DNA of 64,000 nt from Zonotrichia leucophrys gambelii. Its lineage: Eukaryota > Chordata > Aves > Passeriformes > Passerellidae. The notes beneath the pieces were generated by a model. It was given only the letters and a program-made list of their open reading frames with translations. It had not been told where the DNA came from and did not search any database. Positions 35,452-50,400 of this stretch are shown piece by piece (position 1 is the stretch's first letter; the number at the start of each line of letters is the position of its first letter). The stretch is from positions 10,008,857-10,072,856 of the forward strand of contig NC_088178.1 of assembly GCF_028769735.1 (NCBI RefSeq), in the 5' to 3' direction. The position numbers and the translations under genes are program-made.

Positions 35452-38400
35452 CTGACAAAAGAACATAAGTTCTGCATCAGTCAAATTCTGACTTTCAGAC
35501 ATTCCCTCTTTAAACCACCAGTTACATGCCAGTGTTTTTTACTGCACCTGGAAAACTGACAAGTGCAACATTTCAAAGTGTTTTCATGGAAAGCACCATC
35601 ATGTAAGTGTCACCATTACGTGGGCAATGTCCCTCTTCCCACACTCAGACATCCAGATCAGGACTCATACTCTGAACACAAGTTTCGGTCCTGCTCTGCC
35701 CTGTTTGAAAGACAGGACTGAACCTGGGCACTTGTCCCAGCCTGCAAGAAACCTGATTTTCTGTGAAAGGGTGAGTTAATGAGAGGCATTGCCCTAGAAT
35801 CAGTGAAGTATCTGGATTCAAGATTATCACAAACAGCAGTGTTCCACAGAAATACCAGTTGGAGAAAACTGGCTTTTACTAACTAACATTTCCTTGGAAA
35901 AACAAAATTCAAGTGTTGAGCAGCAAAGAAAATCCTTATTATTCTTCAATGCACGACTTCCTCTCTTATTCTCAGAGAGTGATTATAACTTCTGGCACAA
36001 AGAGTCACCCTGCAGTTCTGAAGGCAACAAGTAGTGTCACTCTGAATGGGCTAATATTCCTGGAGTTCTGAATCAGGAACCGACAAAAGTTAATTTTTCA
36101 GTAATCCATATGGAAATTTGGCAACTATCACCTTCCCTCAGAAATCAGGATTACAAACAAAACCACAAGAATAACTAAACAAAAGGGAAGATGGTGCTGT
36201 GGTGAGTGCCAGATACCCCAGTAAAGAGTCACCTACTCTAAACATGGTATTGTAAACAAGTTTCAGATGAGGAAATAATCTGGTTAAACTACATTCCTGT
36301 TGTCCTGGTCTTTCCATTACTACTCAGAACTAGAACCAGCACTAAACCTACTTCAACCACCACCAGGGAAACCAGCAAATAAAAAATAAACTAAAACAAA
36401 ACCAACCACACACAAACACACGTACAATACCCTTGAATATTTTGAGCTAACAGACTCTAGATTTCAGAATCAAGGTTGGCATTGTCTTAGGGAAGAGTAT
36501 TTATTTAAAAGCATGGTAGATGGTAAACATTCAATTGGAATCTCAAGACTAAATTTAAATGCCAGATGTAGACTCCTCAAGTAATTTAGAATGCTTTAGA
36601 TGACCCTGCACCCAGCCATCAGCCAGCCCTGCAGATGGACACAGGTCTGTGGTAAGATTCTGTATCTAGGAACTCTGTTCCTACATATTATATATATGTA
36701 CAGGTTTTAGCACCTAATTATTTCCTGTAATGCTATTTAAAATTCATTTGAAGCACAGCAGCTGACTGAGCAAGCATTTACTACCTCCAAAATGCTGAGA
36801 GATTACTACACCAGCTGCCAATTGCCAAATCTTAAGCAGGGGAGTTTTCAGGACCCAAGCAGTTAATCATTGTGTGGTTTATGCAAAGCTTCCAAGTAGC
36901 CACAAAAGAAACTAGAAAATATTGCAAAGTCAACTGAACTACACTGAAAAAGGGGTTTGGGGTTTATTTGTTTAGCTTTTTAGAATGTTGATTAGGATTG
37001 TTGGGGTTTTTTAATACTCATCTTCCTTCCAAAGTGAGCAATTTTGCACTAGTCTGTCAGCTTTCCTACTTCCAAAAGCAATTAGAGTAGCAAGTGCCAC
37101 TGAAGGTAAAGCACAGGCAGATGCAGGAGTTTGTGAGGAAACTGTAATGCAAAATAGAGGTCTCATGAAATCCTGTAGGCTGTACACTGACATGTCTCTG
37201 ACATAATTCTTCTGTAGGGCATAACTGTTTTGTCCTTGATGTCTTGTGGCAAAAAAAATCCCTCCAAACATCAATCACTTGAGATAAGCTGCAAAGATGC
37301 TTTTAAGTGCATAGTTTGAAGAACGACACTGGCTATGGTATTAGTGTGGTGAACCAAGAGAGGGGATCTAAGCAAAGTGATGGTTACATTTCCCAGAGCC
37401 CCATGGAGTAGATCCCAGCCCACCCTTTCCCGTGGCAAGCTCACCAATGACAACCTCGCAGGCCGTGTAGGCCTCGGACACCTGGTAGGCGCAGCGCGTC
37501 TCCGAGTAGGTGACGCCGCCAATGACGAACACGATCAGCCTGGCGCTGCTCCTGCGCTCCTCCCGCTGACTCGCGCGGGGCTTCTGGCGGGCGCTGCAAC
37601 AGAGTTCGTGGCATTACACTTACACAGCTTGCCTGGTTCATTTCTGGTTGAAATTGCACAGTCAACAAGCAGTAGCAATTTTTGTCATGCAGTTCAGGGC
37701 TTGATTATAATTTCAGCAAAAGTATTTAGAAAAATTGATAATTTGTTTTTATTAAATTTTGTAAATTATCACATTACTCTAACTGTTTAGGTATCACTGG
37801 GGGAAAATAAATACCAAACAAAAACCTTGTTGCACACACAGCTAACATGCCAAGGACTCCTGCCAAGCAGCTTAACTGCATGCTCCCAATTCCAGTGGCA
37901 TTTTTCATGAGAGGTTCATTTGAAAAAGCTGGAGTCTTAGGTTTTCCTACCTCTGAACACAAACAGAATCTCTAAAGAAAACATTTGTTATCAAATCAGA
38001 TTCAGATACCTAGGAAAAACAAAAGCTGCCTGAAGTGCTTAGAATCTAATACACAGGTTAAGTGATCTGCAGTCCTGATTTCCCTGCTAGAGTGCCTTCA
38101 AGATTCCCACATTTCACCAGCCTGTAAGACAGATCCAGTTCCAGTGTGCAGGGACTTGCTCTGATCCCGGGCACTGATCATCCTAGTGCATATCCAGGAA
38201 TAGAAGGATACACCACAAATAGTTTAATTAGAAGTGGATGTAAAAAACCTATTTTCCTAAGGCTGTGTATCTCTACTTTTCAGGTTTTTTTATTTAGAAA
38301 GGTACCAATTCCAATTCAAGTGTGTCTTTCACATTTAGGATATATTTAATGTTTCCCTCCCTGAATTCCAGCATCCTATTAGTGCAGTGAGCATTCCTGA

Positions 38401-41400
38401 GAGAGGAGCATTCATAGCTGGCATTCCTGTGATAGAAACACTCTTGGAAGTCTTGATTCATTTGTCTCCCCTTTTAAATAACACTATAAAAAGTGATAAA
38501 GCCCTCAAATTGGCATGTATTGGTCATGAGGTTCAGGAGCTAGTGGAATTAAAGAGAAAGAAGGAACAGTACAAGTGAGCTAAAAAAAAGAAATTCTAAA
38601 AATCATCTCTCTGTGATAACCATTAAATATGCAAGTACTCATTTCACATTCATTAGCAGAGAATTCATTTCAAGATCTCCAACTGTCCTGGACTTGCCTA
38701 AACCACTCCCTGGCAACAGGGGTCAAATGCCTAACAGGCCCATATTCCTGATGAGAGAGCCTATAGAAGATTAAATTAATTTCCTGAGGTAATTAACCCC
38801 AATAATGTCACCACTAATATAGCAGAGACAAGTTCCAGAAGTAAAACATTCTTTTTACCTAAGTCACAGTACTGAACATTTATTGCTGAAACTACTTCAC
38901 ACTCAATGGTTTAAACTTCTCATTATGAGAATATGAAACGTTATTTCTAACCTTGAAGGGAGATACTACAAATAAAAAAAGCTATACATTACTAAGAATT
39001 ATTAAAATAACAACCAAGTTGAGTATGTTTTAGATTAAATAAAAGTACAGGCTTGGCACATGAACATTACCTTACATGTGTTATTCCACTGTTCAGTAAG
39101 AACACTTCTGTAAGGCTTTAAAAGTAAATGACAGGAATACTGAGATCTGGGTAAACTGTGCTTCAGGAAATGAAACCTTTTACCTTACTGCTCCTGAACC
39201 ATTCCAGGTGGGAGGGCAGCGGGAACAATAAGGCCAGTCTTTTGAATCTAATTTGTTTTCTATAGCATCCTGCAGTGAAAATAAAGACACACTTGAAACA
39301 GGCATACAGACCTTAACTCCACCAAGTTTCAGTTTTCAGAAAGGGTATCTAACTGGCATTTCATGCCAACACATGCAGCCCAACAAATAATTGCAAGTAG
39401 CATCTCATGAATAACACTCCTATGTAACAAAATGCTAGACCACATAATGCTAAAATATATTAAAAGTGTTTTGTGTATGACAGGGAATTGTGAGTATACG
39501 TGCTTTTTTTATAAACATATACTGATTTAACTGTTCAGATTTCACTAGCAGCTTTTCATCTGTAAAAACCTTAATGCATTTAATTTCTATATGGCAATGT
39601 ATAAGAGAGGTCAGGGTCCTGTAAAAACATAAATGAACATGAGAAAGCTATCAAGAATGTATGAATGACAACACTGGATCAGACTAACACTCCAGTGAAC
39701 TCACTATCCTGTGTGACATCAGTCACTGACTGATGCTTAGGAAGAGGTTTGAGAACAATGAAATTACACTTCTGGCATGTAACACCTTCCAGGCTCTACC
39801 ACATCGCAGTTTAGATTGGAATTGCAGTTTAAAGAACAACTGGAGTTAAAACCAAGAAGATACAGATCTCTAAATTATACCAAACACTGCCAAACCCAGG
39901 ACAAGCTGTTCTAAGACTTCTTGCTTTCACTTTCATTTGCTTCACCTTTAAAATGACCTCTAATAAGGAGTATTACTAACAAGCAGTCTAATGTTCTATA
40001 CTGCAGACAGACTAGAAGTGATCACTTTGCCCACCAGATGTATTTAACAAAATTAACTCAAAACACTGCTGAATTCAAAAGATATGATACAACAACTCAC
40101 TTAAGTAAACTTCTGCACTGCAGCCATGAATTAATTAGTTGATGAAATTTACCTCCATAACATCTTTGATAACAGGAGTCCACCTAGAAAGCTGAAAGGT
40201 TTCTTCTTTAGAACGGTCCCTTCTTATGTATTTATGCTGCTGAGCAACAAACTGAAAAGATTTTCAAAATACAGTTGTATTATTTACTGGTTGGATTTTT
40301 GAAACTTATTAGCAGTCAGCAGCAGAAGAAGGGGGGATAAGTATGAGATTTTAAAGCAATAATAAAAAATATAAAGAACAATAATTAATATCTCTAGAAT
40401 TCAGAATACATTACTAACTTCAGAGAGAAAGAACTGAGTGAGTTGGCAGTTTCCAAAATCAAGTAGCTGAAGCCACCACCTGATAATTGCAGAGGGAACA
40501 TTATGGGTATCTTACTTTAAACAACTAACATGAATAACTTTCAAAAGATTTTTTTGTAATGTGTTTAAGTGGTAAAAGAATTCCTAGCAATTATCTGCTT
40601 CCAAACCCAGACCTGGATAATATTGCTAAGAGTTGCTGAAAGAGCTGTAGGTCCTTGGACAGTAAGAAATCACAAAATAAATAAATACATTCTTACTGAA
40701 GAGATAACAGGAACATCAAGGTATTTCCAATTTCTTATCATATCACTATCACTTTCTATGTGTACATTCTGGATCAGCTTATCTAAGTTCTCCTGGGTAG
40801 TTCCTGCAATATGGAAAAGAGACAACAATTACCAAGTGACTGTAAGACCAGTTTTGTCTCACAGGCTATTATTTAGTGCAGAATTTTTTGTTTGTTCTGT
40901 GTGACCAGTCTAAGTTATACATAATACTGTATTTCAGATAAAACTTTGTTTAGGTCCATTCTTGAGACCTAAACTCAGTACTGTTACAGATTCCTCAGAC
41001 CAACGTTCTGCCAATTTGCTCCTTCTCTAGAAGAAATTTTTCCCCACTGACTTAATTTTCAGGTTGCCACAGATACGGAACTCCCCTTTAAGAGCTTCAA
41101 TACCATGTGAAAATAAGAGAACAAACGATAATGCAAGGATAAGAATGGTATTAAAACACTCTATGAATCTACATTTGAATTACATCTCAACTCCTTGCTA
41201 GTAGTATCTTTGCTGCTAATCTGAGAGAAAATACAGAGGATAGACAGGATTTCTTTCAAACCCAGCTCTTCAGTGCAGAGACTTAGGTTAACTACAACCA
41301 CTGTACTGTCTTAAAACTTGAGTTCAAGTTCATAGCACTGAGGAAAAAAATGGGGCAACTTGTCATACCATTTGTGCTAAAGATATACAGGAGAATAGCT

Positions 41401-44400
41401 CTGATTTTGTCAGAGCTGTCATGACTTTTGTTGAGCAGAACTGGAAGGAGGACCCTCATAGAGTCTTTTACTTTTTCACCTTCTGCATCAGTTCCAAGAG
41501 CCAAGTCCTAAATTAATAAAAAATAAAAACAGACATCGTGGTTAAAATCATTGAAGTAATTCAAATCAATGTTGTTCTGTGTGTTTTGAAAGGCATTTTT
41601 ATGAAACCAAAGGTTTCAGGAAACAATCAAGCTGCATCAATTAAACTCAGTATGACAAGTCTGACATTGATTTCAATAGTTACAGCATTATAATAACACT
41701 ACATAACACTTAAACATTTCAAACTATGATATCTAGAATTCTTAAAAATGTAAATTAGAGTCACAATGTAATGCATCACCCTAAAAGGTGCTTTTCCCAG
41801 ACTTTTAAAAAGGGCTTCCCTCTGCACAACATATTAAAGCAACCACATAGGAATTTCAAAGGTGATCCTTATACAAATTAGCCAGATTTCAAGACCAAAA
41901 AAACCTCCAAAACTCTTAGGAACACCTCCTTATTGGGAGATTAAGAGTCTTGTCTATTACACTTAGTTTTAATACTACCACCTCAAAAACTGATCACAAA
42001 ATAAAGGCAAGAGACATAGTAGCTTAGTCAGTTAAAGCAAGCTTCTATTGCTGCAAACAAAAAAGTGGTACTTGCAATACTTGCAAAGTTGCTCATTGGT
42101 TTGTGGCTTTTTTTAAACATACCTGTTCAGTTTTACAGAGTCTTTCTATGTTAGATTTGAACTTGCTCATGCAATCTTCTGCTATGCTAAGATGAACAAC
42201 TTGCTATAAGACAAAGAAAAAAAAAAGAAAAAAATCACAAGCTGTCATAGCTTGATTTTTTTCCAAGCATATCCATCATTTTTACTGGTTACAAGAGTCA
42301 ATCCTTCAGTACCATCATACTCCCATAATACTTTGTAAAACACTAAACTGTTATGATATCTTCAATCCTCAAAGCACACGAATTATTTCATTCTTTTACA
42401 TGGTAAAATGAAACACATGGAAACAAATTTTCTTTGCTAAATTTTACAGTAGATGAAAACATTAATTTGGAGAAGAGCTATATAGCACACTACAGGAAAA
42501 TGACAGACTAAAACTACATTTCAACAAAAAGTCAAGTGCACAGAATTATTTCCTGTGAAGTTGTGATTACAAAAGACCCCTTACCTTACTAATCTCTTTA
42601 CGATAGAGTGGCATCCTTTTCATTAACTGGGACAGAGCAGATATGGATAACTGGAAAGAAATGCCACAAGTTAAAAATCTGTTACCCCAGTAAATGATGT
42701 GCTTATTTCCCTTCCCAGTGCAGCCTGCTGCCCCCACAACCCCTGAAAATTCCAGTTGAGAAAAGTCTTAATTTCTCTAGTAGATCCATCAGTTACATGG
42801 ACATGATCAGCTGAAAATAACTAAATTATCAGGAAAAACAATATCTCAACTTAAACAACTTACTTTTCCTTCTGTTGCTTTTGTTTTTGATGAAGCATCT
42901 TTCAAAAGTTTTGGTATTTCCCTGAAGACAAGAGGAAAATAATGAAAGGCAACAGGACATGAGTGCTTAAATTTTTTCTTAAAATCTTAAAATAACTGTG
43001 CAACAAGAACTTTTGAATGAAAGTAAAAGCTGAACTACAGGTCTGGCTTCAGAGAAATGAGTGCTTTTTTACAAAGGAAATATTAAACATTCTGTTTGCA
43101 ATATCTTCATAATATCATTTGATGCAGCAGCTTGGCAGCACTGCATGCAAAATAATCCTGTCAGATTTACAATATTTGAAAACACTTGCCAGGAAATGAC
43201 TTGATTTCCATTTACCTCAAGAACTGCAGGTAGCATTAGTGTAACTGCATACCTGGGTACATACTGTATTTTTAAAGCACAATTTCTTCCTGGCATTACT
43301 TAACTGAATCCAGTGTGTCTTGCAAGCCATGTTCATTACTGCCTTATTCCCACTGAACAGCTCCAACACCCTCCCTGTCACAGAAGCCACGAGCTGCCTT
43401 TGCTATTTATGCACATACTCGATCACATCTGCAATATGCTTGTGCCGCATCTTCACCCACAGGTCATCATCCTCCTCCAAAATCGCCTCCTTTTCCTTCC
43501 CACCAGAGCCTTCTGTTTTGAATCTTCCAAGAGAAAATTCAGACAATTATTTGGGGTTTGGGTTTCCCCCAGTTCTCATCACTTATTACACTATTATTTG
43601 TAACAGTTTAATCAACATAAATGGTAACAGCAGTAATTGACAAAAATTTTAATTTCTAAGCCAATCCAGTGCCTGAGAAAATATAATTTACAGGATTTTA
43701 CAGCTTACATATTTTAACACAGAAGCAGCAGATAAATTTTAGAATGATTCTTTGGGGCAAGAGCTTCTGGACAGTCTTCTAAACAAACAGTGACTAGAGT
43801 TTTAAACACACATTTACATGCACCTCAATTTCTCTTCAGTTTTGGTTTCAAATGCAAATGGCACAAAATAATACACACTGCAATTGCCAAGTGCAGCTTT
43901 CTTTCTGTATTATAAGACTTTATAACTAAAGGAAAATGAAGTTACATTCACCAACAAAATGCTAAGCAGGATAAACTACTTCACATAGAAAAGCAACTGT
44001 TGCACAGCATTACAGAGCAGCTATTACATGACTGTAAGCAGCAATAAACCTAAAGCAAGACCACAATCATGCCACATAATATTTTCACATTTATAGAAAC
44101 TCACACAGTGCAGATTGCCAGAAAGCAAAAGAATGAAAAAAAAATCCAAGATTAATGATGTAAGTCAGATGGTGACTACCTAGAAAATATTCTGCTACAT
44201 TTTCATACCCAGCAATCAAACCCAGACTCAGAGTCTACACTTTCTATTAAAATCTTCACTCAGTGCTTCTGGCTGAAGATACACATTCCTCTTTGCTTGG
44301 CTACACAATGAGGCCATCAGGGCTCTTTTGCTGAAGTAGATCATCAGAAAGCAAAGTCCTACCAAAACCATTGCTGTCAGAACAATCAGACAGCAAAGCA

Positions 44401-47400
44401 CATAACCTATGCAAATTAACATTACACCACTCCAACAGTGCTTATAAACTGAACATGACTGATTTAAATGTGTATTTACAATAAAACATTTCAACAACTA
44501 CAGAAATTCAATTATTGGAGCTATAAAAGTGAGCATACCTGAGAAAGACCCTAGCTTTTTCTCATCATTCAGTTAGTTGTACTGCTGGTCTTGTTATGCC
44601 AAAAAAAATTGAAAATATGAAAGAAAATCTAGAGAATATCAATGTGCACTCCCAAGGCTTTACTTCAAGAGTAGTACAAGGTTCTTAGTTTTTAAAAAAG
44701 GCAATTTGGTGGACTCAAAACTTAACAAAAATGCCAACTAGATCCTATCAAACATCAGCTAAGGGAGGAAGTTAAGAAAATGATGAAGTTACAAATACAG
44801 GAGGAAAGACTAACAATAAGTGAAGCAACCATTATGCAATATAAGAAGCTAATATTGCCATGGTGCAATTGAGCTAAACAATTTCAGGGATTTTATAATC
44901 AAGAATAAACTATTTAGTTTTATTTTTTAAGTACTTGCTTGTAAGTATCATTTTCAATGGGTAGCAGATCATATGCCATTGCCTGGAAGGTGAGCTCGTG
45001 GAGTACAGTTGATACTGGGTCAAAACCACGATCAATTATTATTAGTTGGGAGTGGGTTTTAGCCTAGAAAGCCATCAAACAAACACAAAGTTAAGACATA
45101 CAGGAGAAAGTTAATGCATGTTAAATCTATTTGCATTAAGTCACAGCACTGCAGGTATTTTCAGAAAAATAACTGAAAAGCACTGCACTACAGTCCAAGT
45201 GTTTGTTTGAACATTTGAATTCTATACCATGGTTTTAAATACTAAGTTTAAGGCAATGCTCTTAGCCCACTGCAATACACTCAAAAATATGAATTTTATT
45301 AGTCTAGTGAACAAAAAAGGTAAAAGAAAAACAAACAAAACCCCAAAAATGCTGCCCAGAGATTTAATAGATAACTTCATTGTTTGTATTGCAGATCAGA
45401 CAGTGCTGCAATACAGGAAAACACCTTCAAACATTCAACTGAAAGTTTCATTTGGGGATTTAGTGAAGTGGCAGTAGCAGCAGGAACATTTATTTCTGTA
45501 GCAAAGTCAAAATCAGAATGGTTTACCCCATGGTTTTGTGTTTAAGCAGCTGCCCTAATCAGGCCTGATTTGTAGTGACAAATCAAAACCATTATTTATG
45601 TGAACAGCTGATTCTTTGTAGACAGTAATTCCCTTCAGGGGAAACATTTCAATTCTGGAGTAAGCTCCTTCTACACATGGTGTTATGGAAGGTGATATTA
45701 AAACAACATTTATCCACTGGTCTTCAGGTTTGTAGCATCCCCCTGCATTATCAAAGAGCTAATTTTTCAAATAAAATCAGTTTGATCACACAAACACAGC
45801 TTTACCCCAACAGTATTGCCTCTACATGGCTTTCATACACAAAAACAACTAAATGGCAACAAGCTGCCTTTATTATTAAATAATATCTATATTTGTAGAA
45901 CTTAATTATTGAAGAATATTTCAAAGATTTCTTTTCACCAGACATACAAAAAAAGTTTTAAAATAAATCAAACTTTTTAGTTCACTGTCTACCTTTATTT
46001 GGCTTCTCTCATCTGTTTTGTAGTAGTTTTCAAGACTTTTTTCAACAAGCTGTGCAAGTTTGCTGGCTCTATCAGATGGTCCACTGGGAAAAAAGGAAGC
46101 ATGCAAAAAACTTACATTTCTTCATCAGAACACTAAAATGCTACCTTTAAAACAGAAAACTCCTAGGATTGATGCTCTGCTTTCATGAGTTTCCAAACTC
46201 CATTCTCAGTATTTCCAATCTGTCTTCAGTTTTACATTGTGATTTCACCTTTGAATGCCTCAGGTATTTTACACAGCAGAAACAGCTTCAGCCAAAAGGC
46301 TGGCATTAGCTGGAACATGGTCCAGCACAAAGTTTCACTCAGAGGTGGGAAACAAGAAAGAAAAAAAAAGAAAAAGAGAAAGAAGATGGGAAAAAAAACA
46401 GTCAAGCAACTGTTTGTTACCTTTGCAGAGAATAAGGCACTACTTCACATTACACCACAGAATGCAGTCCTTGAATAGAATTTCAGAAGCCCACTGTGAC
46501 TTCAAAGACAGTAAATCCCTTTCAAAGTTCAAAAGAGGCATTCTTCTCAATATCTGTACTACAAGAAATCCTGATCTCATGTACCACAGCAATTTCTGAA
46601 TTCCTTGGTGCCAACCAGAGCTGCAATTGGCTGAACAGCAGCAGTTCTGTTACAGGATTATGCATGTGGCATACAAGAATGCAGCATATCAGTGTCACCC
46701 CCCAACCAGACAGAAACAAAGCATTCAGAACAAGACAGGGTACAGCAAGAGCTGCTACATGCATTGCACAGAAAAACACTGCTCTACCTACACTTCACAA
46801 ATTCCTATCATCCCATATTTCAGACTTGTGGATTAAAAACAATTAATCCACAACCACAAGGGGGAAAAAAAACCCCAAAAAACTATGCTGCAGCCTCCAG
46901 CTATGACCAAATAATGTGGCGGGCCCTGGAAGTGAACACAATTACTATAAAACACAATTTTGCCCCACCTTTTATATCGCACTCCTGGATTCTCATCTAG
47001 TGTGGCACACAAGGTAACAATTTGTTCAGCCATGATTTGCAGTACAGCATCTTTCTCCTTGGTCTTGTCCAGAGTGGGACTGTAGCAGCGGTAGAAGGCA
47101 TCTGGGATGTTGAGAGTAAACACCTGCATAAAGCACAAGCAAAATAAAAGAGCCTCACTTGCAGATTGCCAAAACACCTGGTAAAAAGTTTGCTAATAAT
47201 TTAAAACTGCAAGAAAAAGTCATACATAGGACACTTAAGAAAAAAGCCCAAACAAACCCACACTTCATTCCTCTATCCCTGCTGAGCTCATCTTCTTGTT
47301 CTCAGACTTTTTCCCTATTACTCTCCCATGTAAATTACTCTATTTTTCAAATTATGAAAGGAAGGACAGATGGAAGGAAGGAACTAAACACCTGTCAGTG

Positions 47401-50400
47401 CCTCGCACAGAGCCATACAATGCAATATCAGAATGATCATAGAAAGCATCAAGGTTAAATTGCTTTAAAATAAAAATCTACATATTGTATCTGCTTTTAA
47501 TATGAAGAATTTACCTTGAATAGCTGAAATTCTTTAAATGCATTAAATCTTGATTAAAGCAGCTTAGTACTACAGAGATGAAAGGCTTTTTCAACAGTTT
47601 TGTAAGTGGAATGCAAACATGGGTACAATCCCATTGTCGGTAAATGGATTTCCTCCAGCTTCAGATGGACTCTGTAACTACAGAGCCATCTAGATAAAGG
47701 TGTTTGCTTCACTCGAGTAGATAATCACCTGGACTTTGCCCAGAGCTCAGCCTGATCATTTACTCCTAGCATCCCAGAAGCAGGCAGAGCAGTTAACATT
47801 GTTCCTCTGCTAAGGACTGAAAAGGTTCTCACAACCCCAGACACCGAGAACACAAAACTCCAGTAGAAACAAGAAGAGTGCTGCCCAGCCTTAGTGCTGC
47901 TTGTTTGCAACTACAGAAAAGTAGTCTTAATTTCTGCTTTCACAGCGAGTCCTCCAGAGAACCAGGACCACAACATTTTCATAGGCTTTATTTGATACTG
48001 AAAAGCAGCTTTGGCAGGGCTCCCAAAACCAGCTTGAAACAAAACTTGTCAACATCAACGTCACTGGAAAGCAATCAAACAGAGCACCATGCTCATTATC
48101 CCCTGATGGATTCTCAACCAAAATAATAAAGAACCCTTTATAATGAAAAGGAATGTGTCCTCAAGCCAGGACACTGCACCCCAGTGAGACAGGGCAAGCA
48201 GCAATCTCTCCTATACCCACCTGCTACTTGGTACACATAAGAGTGTCCCCTTGACAGGTTGATAACATTTGACATGGGAAACATTTGTGGTTAGTTCTGG
48301 TTATTTCTCCAGCTCCCAGACCTGGGCAGAGCTTGGAGGCTTCACTGTCTTAGTGAGCATCAGTGTGCCCTCTGTGTCTGATGAAGGGCATGAGCAGCAA
48401 ATTACTTTTCAACACAACACCCACTGTGTGGCTGCACATGGAAAACACCCATTGGTTTCCACTGGTAGTATGGATCTTTAATTGAGAATACAGAATTTCC
48501 ATACTCTCCTCTCACTGAAGAGACTGTCAAGTGGTAATAGTTTTTGTTCCACTCCCCTTCAGCTCTCTTAGTCCCTTTTTTTTCCTTTTCTGACTTTCAC
48601 CAAGTCCTACTTCACTCCTATGCACCAACCTATCAAAGTAAAACCTCAGCATCAGCAGTAACAAACTCTTACCAAAAACCAGCCAGAATACTTGCTTGCT
48701 CTTAGGGAACAGATTCCTTCTTTAACCTCCCCATTGCAACTGACACCAAGTCTTACAAAGAGTAAAACTTGGAGTACAAGAGCATTTGTTTTCATCTGAA
48801 AAGCATAAGCAAGCACTGGAAATGTGCCCAAATGGAAATATCTCACAGAGTTTGTCAATCAAAAGCTACACTCTATTTCATTGTTTTCTAAAAGGTCAGC
48901 ACACTTGAAAATAATCCTCCAGACTACTGTTAAGGTTAAGAATTAAACTTACCTGAGATTCATAGGGGAAGAATGAAATGTTGATCTCCTTGCATTTCTT
49001 TATTGATTTTGCACATGAAGCCTTAATTTTATTGAAGAGGCTGTCAGGACAAACTAGGGGAAAAAAAGAGACTCTAAATACAAATCATTTGTACTATTCC
49101 AGCTGTCAGCTCACTTATACAGTATTCAGAGCAGACAATTCTATATTAAGACCCAATTAACCATAAAATACAACAAAAAAAAAAATGCCTACTCTTCCTA
49201 AAGTGAAATAGATTATATAATCAATATTTTGTTAATGAAATCTTTTTTGAGAAGCACCACTGCTCAATTTATACTGGCTTTTTGTAAGCAAAACATTGTT
49301 GAACACTCATTAGCAGTCTGCTAGGATGTTGATTTTATCAAAGTAAAGGGTTCTGCTATTTCTTGTCATGTTGGAGAGAAAAAAAACATTTCCCAAGCTA
49401 CAAAAAGAAATCATGTATCTGAGAGCAAAACAGAGATATGGAATTTAATTAGATCTCTAATGTGTTCCACCACACTTCCAGGCTACATTGGATCCCAGCC
49501 TAGAAACTGAATTTAAGGAATACTTAGATGACATGAATACTACACAAACTTGGAAGTGCCAGAGTTACTTCCCTAACTCAGGAGCTATTCCTCTCAACAG
49601 GAAAAGTTTAGGCAAGTATTCAAACTGAAAGCTTGCCCACTTGCAACCAAGGAGCATACAGCAAGACAGAAGTATTTTTCAGAACAATAAGTGCAGCTTC
49701 AGCATGAAATTAAACAAGAAACCAAGAATTTGGATAGTGATTTAAAACTGCTTTGAGAATATCCAGTAGCAGATCCACAGTCCACAAAGAGGCATGTCTC
49801 AGTCTCTGCCTTCAGCAGCACATTTGGGTTTTTGTTTTCCCCTCTTTAGAGCCATTTTAGTCACGCAGACTGAGTGCAGGGCCATGTGCAACCACACGAA
49901 CCCTGCTCCCATAATTGTCTCTGCTGCACAATTCATGTCATGCATACGAGGGCTAAGTAGGGCCCTTCTTTCAGGGAAGGGGAAAAGCTGGCTCACAGCT
50001 CTGAAGGAACTACCTGAAGCAACAATTACTGACACAGCTCTTGCACAAAATTCTCATGCAGTTATGTTTTTGGTACTCTTGTTTATGTAGAGATACATAG
50101 TGTGACTTGAATTGTCTTCCTCCACACTCCAACACAGGAGAAGACTGGAATACTTAAAAATAAAACTACATTACCTAAATTAAAAGCAGAGGTGGAGAAC
50201 AATCAAGACTGTTTGGTAATTATGAAAGAAATTACTATTGCCACATAGCATGGGGACTATAGCCTGGCAACCCAGATATATGCTTCATGACTTGAGTCTC
50301 AAACCTTCTAGCAAGAAACAGGGCCCAAATTTTTCATTTACTCAGCTACAGACAAGAGAAGGGAGCAGCATACTTGGTTACCCATATAAAGTTACCAAAG

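Noticed and set aside
44935..44938. GT donor (GTACTT) for STXBP3 exon 9
   Set aside because: It would leave exon 10 out of frame with the conserved [13 protein letters not shown] block; the GCAAGT donor four bases earlier restores it.
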